Shown one piece after another: positions 44,553 to 57,600 of a DNA stretch of 64,000 nt. Source of the stretch: Galaxea fascicularis (lineage: Eukaryota > Cnidaria > Anthozoa > Scleractinia > Euphylliidae). Numbering within the stretch: position 1 is the stretch's first letter; each line of letters opens with the position of its first letter. The stretch is from contig OX419336.1 of NCBI GenBank assembly GCA_948470475.1, forward strand, positions 32,429,415-32,493,414, written 5' to 3'. The notes under the pieces were generated by a model that saw only the letters and a program-made list of their open reading frames with translations, ran no database searches and was not told where the DNA came from. The position numbers and the translations under genes are program-made.

Positions 44553-47500
44553 CTAGAGAGAAAACAATAGGAACCAACAGAAGTCTTTTTGCCCGTTCAC
44601 CTCAGAGAGCTAATCAATTCCAAACATATGGTTATTGAGGCGTTCGAACATATACTCCACCATAGCACTACTCAGATAGTCATGCATTTATTTTCAAAAA
44701 AACCCTTGAACATTTAACTTCGAATCAGACTTGCCGCAACCCGACTCCCTCCCCCTCTCCCCATTTATTCTCAGAACTTGTACACACGGATAGATTTTGT
44801 TTTGTTTTGTCGTTAAGGTACGAGAAGACCGAAGACTCCCTGAGTAAGTAACAGACTCACCCCTCCGCGACGTTTCTCTCTCAGTCTCCTGGCCCTCCGA
44901 ACCCGTGCCGCAGTCGACATAGACGAATCATCCTCTTCCTTTTCCTTCTCTTCCTTCTCTTTTTCTTTCTCCTTCTCTCTATCTGCTAGCCTGGAGCGTC
45001 GATAGCTGGGCATCTCGCTCTCGGCCTTCTCTTTTTCCCTCTGTTTCTCCCGTTCTCGCTCTCTCTCTTTCTCTCGTTCTTTTTCCTCTTTCTCTTTCTC
45101 CTTTTCCCTTTCTCTTTCTCTCTCTTTTTCCTTTAAGCGCCTCTTCCAAGCTGGCAGGGCTTCCTCGTTCTCCTTGTTCGTCCCTGCCTGCTGTCGACTG
45201 CGACCGTCTTGCTCGCTCCTGTCGTCCGCTGTACCGCTTAGCCTGTTTCGCCGGCTGAGGAAGGAATCGGTACCGGAATATGGTCGCGAAGACGCCGAAC
45301 TCGTTTCCTCCCTTGAGCTTCGTTGCGAAGACGTATCCTGCAGCGACAAGAAATGTGTTAACTAAATCATGAACCATGCAAACCGTGTACTACCAGGTAA
45401 AAGCCACAAGAACCTTGATACGTATGAGATCACACAGAATATCCTTGATTGAAAGCCACAGGCTTGGAAAGGTTCTACAATCAAAACGGCCGGGTTGAGA
45501 CAACCTGTCCTGTTGTTGCCAAATGGTGTAACTGGTTTTGTAACTGGTACGAACAAAGGGTAGCGAACTCAAGGAAATTTAAACAAAAATAGTCTTTTCA
45601 ATGGACACAAAATCAATCTTCCTGCCCGAGTCTACCTAAAACAATTGCTCTCTCCTCCTCCCGTCCCTCCCCCAGTTGACAAGAAACAGTCCTTTGCAGT
45701 CTTAGTTTTGTGGTATTGTTCATCCGAGGACCGAGGAAAAGGTCAGAAATTTTATTCTCAGGGATGGAAATTAATAAACGAGGCAATCCAGAACAAATCG
45801 TCCTTTGAAACACGTTATCAAGTGCTGCCGTTTAGTTCTGAAAAACAATAACGACACTAAGAGAAAAATACTGCGGAATGAGTAGCTCACCAAAAATAAA
45901 ATATTTGACGTGCACTCACCAATTGAAGCACTATCGCACACCTTATTTAAAGCCGGTCAGTTTCAAACCGGTATGCTTTTAGAAAGACCGATGTCAATAC
46001 TAATCTTATCGATTGGAGTTTGTCCAACCCCAAAATGAAAGAACACCATGCGCAAGTTCGCATTCTACAGTAACAGTCCCTTTGTTAGTTTGTAATGCTA
46101 AGCAATAGCACAATAAATCTGGCTGTGAGACTATTTACGAGTGAGCACAAGGGGTCCAGACTTTTGACAACATTCCATTGAGTTTTAATTGAACCAAACA
46201 CTGCTTAAACGTAAACAAATGAGTCTCGATCACAAAGGAGAAGGACGCGTCCAATTACCTGAACATGCTGATGAAAATCAGTGGCATGGCAACCCTTAAA
46301 TTGTTCGACCATGTCGGCTGTTTCTTGCGCAGCCTGTGAAACTCGCTTTGATGGCACTTTCAGCGAATGACTACTTCAAAAAGGTCTACAGAAAGACTTG
46401 TTTATGTTAAGATTACAATTTTATTCTTTGTAACGGGCCGCACTTCATAACAGATGCAAACAAAACGCTATCGAGCTTACATTCCCAACGCGACTTGACA
46501 TATTGACCAAAGAACGCCAAATATTCGAAACAGAGCAGAACTTCACACCTGATGTTTGCAAAGCGCAAAAGAACCGAAGTAATTCTGTACAAAGGCACCC
46601 GAATGCCTTTCTGCACCTTTGTTTGGGCTGTGATGAAACAAAAATACGGCAATAAATCGAATTGGCTGGCAACGTTTATGACAGACCAAACGGGCTTATG
46701 TAAAATGGTGTGAATGAATTAACGCAGACCATTAAACACACAAGGTTAATTATCCACTTACGAAGAAGTTCATTTACGATATCTAAATTCTAATTGCGAT
46801 CGAGGGTTGAACATTACAAAAATGCTGGCTGTCCTAGCTGATGTTATCAACCAGACGTCGCGTTTCTATAATCAAGTTTTCGACTTGTACATTTATGAAC
46901 CCTGCTGAGTTAGAGCAATAATCTTGAGAGATTTGCACGGAATTCAAATAAAATAAACCCCTTTCCGTTCTCAGTGGCCAATAAACCCATTCACACGAAT
47001 GCCGACGATAAATTCAACAATGCAACCTGTTGTTAGTAATTAGAGGACGTAACTTCTACAAGCCGCAGCGCGCTACACAAACATGTCGACTACTTGGCCG
47101 AGGTAAACTTGACTTCGCCGGAATGGCCCAAGAAAGCTGTCGGTGCCCAACCGTGCACAATTCCATTACACACAAGAAACGACGACCACAGAAACACGCT
47201 CTTTCCACGCTATTTTACCGACAGCTCGACACAGGATCTTCTCCAAATTTGATCGCAAATTCTCAGTGATAGTACATCGGTATTGTGTTGACAAACAAGT
47301 TCGAATGTAAGCAAATGTCAACCCGTTTGGCGGATGGCTGCGCCGATTAATTGGCCCAAAAGGCGACCAAACAACGAATTTTCTTCGTAATCCCTCAAAA
47401 TTACTTTGCTTAAACCCTAAAAAGCTCTCAGAAAACTTTACCTGTGTTCTCCCTGAATAGCTCTTGTAGTCTCCATAGCTTGAATGTTCGTAACGGCGCG

Positions 47501-48557
47501 TGAGATACGACATGAGCGGAACGGAAAGAGCGTAACACGCTTGTGGGAAATCGTCCCGCTCAAACTACGAAGTAGCGGGTCTTCACAAAACACTACTTTC
47601 GCTGGTCAGTAGCTCTAAATTTGCTCTCGCCATTTTTATTTCAATTCCGTACCAGTTTTTTGCGAACAAGTTATGCTGGGACTCATACCTGCTCATATAC
47701 ATGAATTATTTATGGTCTCGCTGGAGCTAATTACAAAAACAAGTTTCCCAACTTTCCTGTATCAAAACTGCAATCTCAGACAACTTGTCAACACAATCGG
47801 ACAGAGTATCTATCAACGATTACTCGGCATACCTGCATGATCTTAATGAAAATACGGACAATTCGGTTCTTCTTGTTGCTTTGACTGATGGCATTTATGA
47901 TAGTCCTTTTCGCTCGAGTAAGCACGGGTACTTGGTGAACTAAGCAGCCCGTAAAGCTTCTTGTTATCACTCGAGCAATTTAATCTGCTTTCTATTTTCT
48001 TTCTGGTATCACGCCTTCCCTGAACACTTATCCACATGCCTTTGCCCTTCTATACAGTCAAACAATTAAAACAAGGCAGGGGCATGACATAACTTAATAA
48101 AAAGCTACCCGTGAACCAGCTAACGAGTTTATAGTCCATCTAAGCGGTCTATATTGAACGCCCATTTTGAATGAAAGTAGTTTGAGAATCCGCTGGACAA
48201 ACTAAATTGCTAAAAATCGCATTAACACTGTAATTGTTCACTTAGGAGAGGTTGGTTATTATTGAAAGATATTAAAAAAAAAGTGTAGCACCCCCCCCCC
48301 CCCTTATCAGCGCATAATCGGAGAGACTGAGAAAGACAAAAGCCACCTGCTATCTGAAACAAACAGGCTATTATCCTGACTCACTGCAACTCCGCGTAAC
48401 CGAGATCACGACTACTACAAGACTTTCTCCCGACTGTATTTTCACATGACATTTACAAGAGCAATAATAAATGGTTACTTTAAGGGTAGCTTATTTCCGA
48501 AAATTTGTTTAAGGATACGCAAGTGCGCTGGACTCCATGGTCTCCGATTTGAGTCGA

Positions 48558-48628
<71 letters not shown>

Positions 48629-51600
48629 GTCTTTATTCACCTAAAGATAAAAATACATATCTTTTGTTAGAAGTAAGTGAAAGAAATTTAAAGTGTGAAA
48701 AGGTAGATAGCAAGAATTGAAAATCTAATATCTCACATAGCTAATTCATACGTAAAAACTAAACGGTTAATAAAAGAGTTTTTGAAACGCATAGTGTTTA
48801 TCTTAGGTTTAAAACACGTTTCTTTTATAAGATTGTAACTGGACGGTTTAACACGAGGCTTAATAGACACAAGTGGATGTCCTTTAGTATTGGAAACTTT
48901 TCTAAAAATTTTACGGTCTTGCTTCTCTAAGAGGTCATAAACACTTACAGGCTTAGACGTATGTTTCCTTTTAAAACAGCAGTCCAAGAAACATTGTACA
49001 GGTGTAAAATCGGACTCGGATGCAGCGTAGACAGAAAATGCGTAATTAATATTAGGTAGGACTATTGTATTAAAGAGGTCTTTTTGTGACTGATTGTACC
49101 CCTCTTTGCGCAGCGTTCTAAGAATATGTAGGGATTTGGTAGCTTTAATAAGTTTACTCTTCACGTGCTCTGAAAATTTGCTGTTGCATTGGAAGGTGAC
49201 CCCTAAAATTCCTACTCCTTTACAGCTTGGTATCATCCCAATAGGCGAAAAGAGGTCGCGGTTGCCTCTCTTTTTGATCGTCAACTCTTTACATTTGTTT
49301 GGATTGCAAGACATTTCCTTAGTATTCGCCCAACCTAATCGTAGGGTAACATGAACAAAAAAACCTGTTTAAGGAAATCACTTGCACTCTCTCTACTTGA
49401 CGTTGTAAATTTCACTCAGTGACATCACGAAATGAGCCCCTAGCTTGAGTACAGTTTTGCTGTAGCTCATGCAGTGCAAATCCTACCCTCAAGATAAGGT
49501 ATCCTTACCTTTCGTTCGTCGTCTCCGTCGGCTTTCCTGTGACTTATATCGTTGCTTTTCCTATCTTCTTCTTCTTCGTTTTCACCCTCATCTCCCCTGC
49601 TGCCGGTGCTACCCACATAGGAGGTAGCCGCCCTCTTTGTTACCTTCTTTGCTCTTGTTGTCCTGGTCTGAGAATCCTCACTAGGGGTGGAATTTATCCT
49701 ACCCCGTGTACCAGTAGTAATGGTGCTGGTAGTGTTACTCGTAGTAGCGGCGGTTGTTCGGGTGGGGTAGCTCCCAAACCGTGACTTTGTATCGTCCTTG
49801 CTTTCTTCCTTACTAGTAAACCTAGAAGTCCTAGAGGGTTCAGTTTTTGAAACAGGTGAAGAAGGAGCATTGGCCCTCTTATCATTGTCTAGAAAAGGGG
49901 ACTTGAGAAGCTTCGACGTGCTTCCTACCCCTACTTTCGTTGGACTTAAAGGCGTGCTCGGTGCACGCGTCGTCAAGGGCGCACGCACAGAACTGGTCGT
50001 GCTTGTTCGCGTATCCGGTTTGACAGGTTCCTCTTCCTCCTCTTCGGAGGATTCCTCAGTTTCACTTCCAGTTTCCTCTTCCGAGTCAGATTCGTCCTCG
50101 GGTTTTTTAAGCGAATTTACCGTAGGTTTTGAGGGCACAGAATTCACCGTGACATTAGCTTTGGGAGCAACAGAATTGACACAAGGTTTAGCAGATTCTT
50201 TGTCCTCTTCAGAATCGTCCTCACTGTCCTCCTCAGAGCTTTCCTCGGTATCCGACTCCGTGCCGCTATCCTCCTTACTGAAGCCATCCCGCTTCTCCCT
50301 CTCGTTCTCCTTGTCTTCCTTGGGGGAGTCGGAGAAGCTTGGCGGCCGGGACGGCTTGCTCTTGGGGGATATCTGCTCCATGCTGGCCTCCATTTGCGCT
50401 CTCTCCTGATTGATGTCCCTGAGAAAAAGGTTTTGGTCCTTTATTCTTGTTATGGAGCTCCTATGAAAGGAAGCCACAGAGATTGCAGTGAATAGAGGTT
50501 TTGCAGGACTGGCACGCGCACCGAGCATTCTACTGATCTCATTCGGTTCCGTCGGTGTGCAAACGTTAGTAGACTACAGAATGCAGACCAACCTTATACA
50601 GAGGACAACAATCTGGCCAAGTGGAGTCCACATATTAAGTTTGGTCCCGCATCTACTGGGGTCCCTAAGGACGTTTGCACTCCGCCTAAACGATGATCGG
50701 TTTATGCTCGGTGTCCGAGGTCGTCTTTTTTTTCTTTTTTTTTTTTTGAGCCATTATCACGGAAACTAAGGTTTTGGTTTTGCTTGTCCAAGTTTATGTG
50801 CGAAGTTACACGATGGCGTTTCTCTCGTTTTCGTTTCGGTTCAGTGCCAGTCCGCAAGGAAAAGCCAAGAAGAAACAACAAGAAAACCATGAAGCCTCCA
50901 CACACAACCAGAGGGTTGAACAGCAAATATCAGACCAGAACAGACAAGATAAGCATTCAACAAGTCAAGGCAAAAGAAATACTAAGAAAGTGAACGAGTT
51001 TTCAGCAAGCAGTTAAAACATAGTGCGTGTGAACGAGTTTTCAGCAAGCAGTTAAAACATAGTGAGTGTGAACGAGTTTTCAGCAAGCAGTTAAAACATC
51101 GTGAGTGATCTGAGATCTAGGATAGATGAATTTTGTTTTGGCATTAGTTCCAAGTGTTAGTATTAACTTCACATACAGCACTTCAGGATTGTTAGCAGGG
51201 GGCAGAGTACGCAGCATTCTAGCTTGCGATGTTTTAGAAGGACTGAAAAGCAAAGAAGAAAGATGGTGGTAACATTAAAAAGCATCACAATTTAACAAAC
51301 CGAATTACCTGATGTTACCAGCTAGATTAATATTCTACAGAAAACGAGAGCATTCGTGAACTGACACACATAAGGCAGCGTGGTTGATTGATAGAAAAGG
51401 TCGTACTGGATAAGGACTTGGCTAAGGGTTCTTTCCAATTGCCAGAACAGGCTGGTCAGACCAGTGATTTTGTGAGAAGAGTGTGCCATTTTGAAGGGGG
51501 AACATGGAGGGAGAATCTAACAAGGGCTAGGGCTACTTCAGGGATGGGAGACACTACTTTGAAGAGAATACTAATAATCAATACTCCAGATTGGCACATC

Positions 51601-54600
51601 CCCATTCACAAAATGGCTGCGCTGGCCAGCGGGTTCTCACAAATGAAAAGCCCCATTAGTATTGATAATAATAACTTTATTTAGTCAGGGTAGCACGTAA
51701 TAGCCATGGGCTAATAAACTTGTGGCCTTGAAATCTATTACAAATCAAATCAAATACTGGTTTTTGATGAGAGGGGAAAACCAGAGTACCCGGAGAAAAA
51801 CCTCTCGGAGCAGAGTAGAGAACCAACAAACTCAACCCACATATGACGCCGAGTCCGGGAATCGAACCCAGGACACATTTGTAGAAGGCGAGTGCTCTCA
51901 CCACCGTGCCAACCCTCTCTGGAGCACTCCGACAAAATAGTATACTGAAACTCAAGTCAACCAAAAGATTTGTGTCATGTACGAGTCCAACAGAAATTAA
52001 CACCAAATTAGTTCATTTGAGTCCGACCTTCGCAGTTAACTGGACTATATCCCAGGGTTTTTCCTGGCACTAAAATAGTCAATGTGTCAAAATTGATAAT
52101 TGTTACGCCCACCATTAGTAAATTATTAGTATAATAATTTAAAACATCGACTTAAACATCATAACGAAAAACTGAAACCTATGCTTTAAAGGAGTATCAA
52201 GTTGTCGCTTAACACAAATCGTGAAGACTGTCAGATTGCAGATCGTTACGTGACCACCGAATTTGGCACTTTAGGAAAGTGTGAATCTACACGGAGACAG
52301 TAACCACAAAATATTTTTTCGCTTAAATAAATCTTTGCACCTGTCTGAAAGATATTGCGCTGTTTTGCGCCTATTTCAACCAAATAATGACTTCTTATAG
52401 GCTGTAAAAGTTGTGAAATCTAGCCATCATCTGTTACACACCCGAGCTTTAAAGGGGCATGGGCCTATTCCCTACTTAACGTCATGAACTGATTTGCACT
52501 GCATTAAGTCTTTGTAAAAATGCATGCAAAACAGTTTGTGATGTCATGTAAGAAATAGACCCATGCCCCTCACTAGCTTGGTCGCGGGACAGATGACTCG
52601 TAACTTTTATAGCCTGTAAACAGTCAAGATTTGGTTAAAAAAGATGCAAAAAGGCTCAATGTGTTTCGAACAGGTGCAAAGATATATTTAAGCGAAAATA
52701 TATTTTGGGGTGAGGTGCACTTAAAATTTCGAGTTTAACTTCAACTTAAATCTGTCTTCCAAAATACGGTATTACTGCACTATTCACAACTGAAAACTCC
52801 ACCAAACAAACGCGCTTGACAGTGCTGCGAATTATATTCTACATTTCTGTAATCACATGCGATAAGGAAGTGTAAGCTCAAGCTCACTTTGTTACTTTTG
52901 CAAAAACATAAAATGCTTAAAAGTTGAACACTTAAAAAAAAAAAAAAAGCTTACCGTCTTTTTAATGGGGCTGGTCCAGACTCCATATTACTTTTAATTA
53001 CAGGTGTTGTCGACTGTAAAAGGCAATACATACTCAACAAATTAGGAATCAAAACAGTCAACACACATAAGGACAAACTGCCCTACTCCCACTCTTATGT
53101 GCAACCTACAGATCATCATCACCATCATCACTGTCATCATCATCCTTTCAATGCTGTGCGGAACATTAAGCTGACACATCCACCTTTCAATAAAATCCTG
53201 TTTGGTTCTTATTTCGAATAAAGGGGGCCAGTGGCTTTTACTTCTGTAGTTATCCAACTTGGAAGCATTTTTTTTTTCGATGCCTGGTGGGACAGACAGT
53301 AAGAAATACTACCGGGGGGTAATGTTTTCAAACTCACAGCATTGATCTTTGGTTTATCGTTTTGCCTTTTCTTGAGTTCTTCAAGCATTTTTACCATGTC
53401 TGGTTCTGCCAGGTCTATGGGTGTTGAACCCTGCAAAGAAACAACACGGTTTTTCTCAAAATTACAGACTTCACTTGGTATGGCTAGCAGGCCATGTCAA
53501 AGGGGCTCCTGCCCACGTAATGCACTGACGGTGAGCCAGTTAACCAGGTTATGACTGTGTTGACATCCTGGCTGGTGCCATCCTGGTGCATGTATGGATT
53601 GACTGGCTATGGTAGGTGAATATATTGACTGCCCAGCTGGCATTTTTATTCGTTGACTGCGTGGTAGACTAGATCATGAATTGACTGCCAGGCTGGTGGG
53701 CTCACAGGCTTATAACCTGCTTAGTTCTCAGGATTGTGGGCTTACTGTCTGGAACTGATGGGCTTATGAACTGGCTGCCTGGCCAACTGGTCAGTGGTTT
53801 TGACCAGTTTTGGCCAGTCAGTTCTAACTCGTGGTAAGTGCCCTTAGTTATCTGCCTGGTGGCTTAATTTTTCACTGCTTGTTACCAGCTAATTCATTAA
53901 TTATTTTATCACCTTGTGGATCATGTCAAATAAATGATTGCTTGATTTAAAGACTACTATAATATATAGCTCTCTGGCATGAACTTAGCTGAACAGTGAC
54001 TCACAAGTTTGGCCCCTTGCTTAGCTCTAGCACTAGCCAACAAACTGAGTGAACAACCAGCCAAGATGGCTGCTTATCAGCCATGTAACACTATTGCATA
54101 ACTATCCGTGCTTGCCAAAACATGGAATGATCATCTGGCAAAGGGCTGACTTTTGGACTGCCTAGCCTCCTACTTGGCCTTCAGCTTGGCCTTCAGCACA
54201 CTCATACACTCAATGCTAAAGGGAGACTGACCTACCATATGATCAGCTAAACAGCCCACATATTGCTTGGTATCTAAAATAGAGTAGCTGCAAACAACTT
54301 AAAAGTAAGTGCAGAAAAAACTACCATTTTATTCTTGGCACTAAAGTTGGCTCCATGCTCAGCAAGTACTTCACAGGCATCATTTTGCCCCCAGTGAACT
54401 GCTGCATGTAATGGTGTCCAACCATCAACATCTTTGGCATTTATATCAACACCAAGTTGAAGTAGAAGACTGCCAATGAAAGTAAATCAATTAAAAGTAC
54501 ATTAATTTTCAGGACATGTTCTCAAAATCATGCTGTTCAAGAAAAAATTCTTCAGCAAAGGTGAAGGACTAAACCTAGTCAAATTCAACATTTATCAGAA

Positions 54601-57600
54601 GCAATTTACTAAAGCACAAACATACAAAAATTGATGAAAAAGCCAACGTTTTGGTGTCACCATGACTCCAATATCAAGAAAAAGTAATCAGTATATTTTG
54701 TTTCAAAACATGTAGGTCTGTTTCGCTTTGTCCCCAAAACACTGCAAGTGTAGCGCTTTCGCGAAATTTCACTGTTTTTCATTTGTTCGAAATTTCACAT
54801 CGTCTGTTTTGCGAAATTTTGCTGACATTTCGTCCAGTTTAGCGCGAATTTTCTTTGATATTGCACCTATTTGAATTTTTCGATGTCCTTGCACAATCTT
54901 ACGAATTTTCGCCGACTTCCGCGAAATTTCAAATGTCAGATGTGTGAAATTTCCAGCAAAAATTTGCCAAATTTTCAAAGAATTTTGATGAGAACAAAGC
55001 GCAAATTTGGCCAAAATTCACTCTCATTACTTTTGCAGAGTACTGTATGGAACAGCTGGCATGCACTTATCACATCACCAAATCCTGTTGTCCAAATTAA
55101 GAAGAACACAATTAATGACCAAGCGAGGAAGGAAAGAAAAGAGAAAATGATATTCAGAGATTTGACCATCCACTGCAACAGAACAAGAGAACTACACCTA
55201 CAGAACAAATGAAATGGTTGAAACAGCCACTGAGGTGAGGTGACAAGGTGTTACACAGCACTTAGCTGAAAACCAAGGGACATATGTCTTAGCCTGGTGC
55301 ATTTCCTGTAGATTATCAGATATTGGTAAGTTGTTCAGATCCCCATGGAAACCTGTTGTGAATACTTAGTTTGGGTTTCAATTGGATAAGACTTCATGGC
55401 ATGGCATGACCATCACTACAGCTGTCTTGCAATATACACGTCATTGCAGGTCAATGGAACTTTGTGGATTCTTGTGTCCTCTCGACCCACTTGCATGGTC
55501 ATGGTTTTCAGTTCGTATACAGAGCCAGTAAACAACCACATGTAAGAGTGGTTCCTGCTTGTGGGGTTGCCATGGATTTACCCCGCGTGCCTAGCATTGT
55601 GGCCCCATGCAAACCTTAAGGAACCAGTTCCTAGGTTCATCTATTCACAATGAGTTTAAAAGCTTGTAAATCTGCTCTAAACTTATGCTTTTCCATCAGG
55701 GTGCAAGCAAAACAGGTACCCCCAAGATGGAGCAGTCTACAATACAGTTGGTTGGGGCAAACTGTTGTTCCATAATAACATTGAGCATAACATTCTATTT
55801 TAAGACAACTTCATTTGTGTTACACAAGAGGTACTAGGTAAGCACAGGAAAACCACATTTTGAAACATGTACTGGTACCAGGGAGCATACCTCTTGGGTG
55901 GTCAGCTTTAGAAATTTCAGTAAGGGGTGCCTTTGACTCATCTCAAAAGCAAGCCAAAACCTCAATGAGGGCAATGTACAGATCAGATTGAATTCACAGA
56001 AACTAGGCATGGTTGCTGCTGTTGTGACCGAGTTTGGATCATGCTGTGTTCTCCCTTATTTTCAGCATAACAGGTAGAGCAGTGGTGACCATGTTTATCA
56101 CGTCTGCTTTAAAGCGATTGTCGACTGCAATAAATATGGTATTATATATGGTAATATGGTATTATGGTAATAAATGGTATTACAGGCAGTAAATTTTACC
56201 AATTACCGCCTGAAAAGGAGAACACTGATCGTGTACGTTCACATTCAGGTCTCACATAAGTTACGATGCAACCAAGACAGCTAAATTTTGGCCTTGTGAA
56301 CAACACACATTTGTCAGAGTAAGGAATAGGAGCTGCGGGATTATCATCAACTCAAAACAAACAAAAAGATCCTGTGGAGTTCAGAAAGGTGTGTTTGAAA
56401 GGAAAGAGACCTGTATAAGAATGAGTTAAGCCTGTACGTGGACATAAGATCCAGTGCTGATGTGACTGTGTGGACTGGCCCAGCTGATACCAGAAGAAAA
56501 TAGGTTAATCTGCAGGTTAATTGGCCAGCACTGAAGAGTAAGATAATATAGAGCCTCTAGACGTCTTGATTTGAACTTTCACAACAGTTGGAACCAGAGG
56601 TATTCTCTGGGTTTGAGGTTCCTCAGAGCTTTCACTAAGTAACTATCTTCCAATTAAGCAAAATCATAGATGTCTTTACAGCAGGAACCATATGAACATC
56701 CCATATACAGTAGCTATCTGTTTTTCACCCAATGTTTACGTGCATAACCATTCCCATCACCATGCTGTATCAGGGCTGTCACTAATTTTTGAAATAGGTG
56801 GGGATATCCAAAAAATAGCCGGGGATTTGAATTACTGTAGTGAAGTCAACAAGTTGGTTTTATAACAAAGTAGCCGGGGAGATACCTCCAAATACGAGGG
56901 GAAAATCCCCGGCTCCCGGCCTTTAATGACAGCCCTGTGTATGATGTTGAAAGTATAGGAAAGCCCACAGAAAATTTCCAGAAGTTCATGTACAAACGTG
57001 TATCCACTTAACCAGCATTTAGCTGTTCTCTTGCCAACCATCGGTCATTCAACAATAGTAAGGCTGGCTATACCTGTTAAAAAAAATTTGCATCTATTTC
57101 ACAGTTAGGGTGAGCTGTTCGAAAAAGAAATTTCCCCATTCACATGGCTAGGTTCATCCTTTCGCCAAAAAAAATTTCAAGCTCTTAACATGGCTAGAGA
57201 AACTATAATATGCCACTTGAACAGCTAGAGTTATCCGTTCAGTGGCTGTGGTGAACAAAAATATACAATGCAATGGGCTGTCCAAAGGCTGAACCAACAA
57301 CCTGAAATTCTAGAGTGATGCAGAAGGCATGTTATCTGATAAAGCATTCCTAAAAGTTAAAATGGCATGAAACAAGACAACCATTTGTAGCAATTTTCTT
57401 TTACCCTTTCATAGTACACAAATTTTTAGCCTCTCCTATCCATTGATTTAGCAAAAAAGATGGTTTCAGCATCTTTTAACATGCAATTACTTGTTTATGT
57501 TCTTCAATATTCCAGTAGTTTTCCATTCATGTTACTATTTACACTGCTAATTTTGCAGGTAAAATCGCTTGCTTCTGAAGCAATTCATCCATTCACAGCT

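Larger units (their letters stand above)
49509..53013 (-). other. Gene A: post-ankyrin linker and acidic disordered exons
   Basis: Exons 52955-53013 (19 codons, [13 protein letters not shown]) and 51177-51242 lead into one 952-base exon at 49509-50460. This large exon encodes 317 residues of low-complexity sequence: Glu/Asp/Ser runs ([17 protein letters not shown] and a second similar run), then Thr/Ser/Arg-rich sequence. Human MYPT1 has the same order, an acidic cluster after the ankyrin repeats followed by Ser/Thr-rich sequence. Junction phases 2 then 2 then 0 match across all three exons. Confidence 0.85.

Noticed and set aside
44979..45377. A second minus-strand frame over the charged exon of gene A
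   Set aside because: It is a shifted frame of a Lys/Glu/Arg-rich repeat-like coding region; the frame ending REKRRGG fits both neighbouring junctions.
49798..50409. A 203-codon Ser/Leu-rich plus-strand frame
   Set aside because: It is the antisense shadow of the acidic exon of MYPT gene A, whose frame and phases are supported by neighbours.
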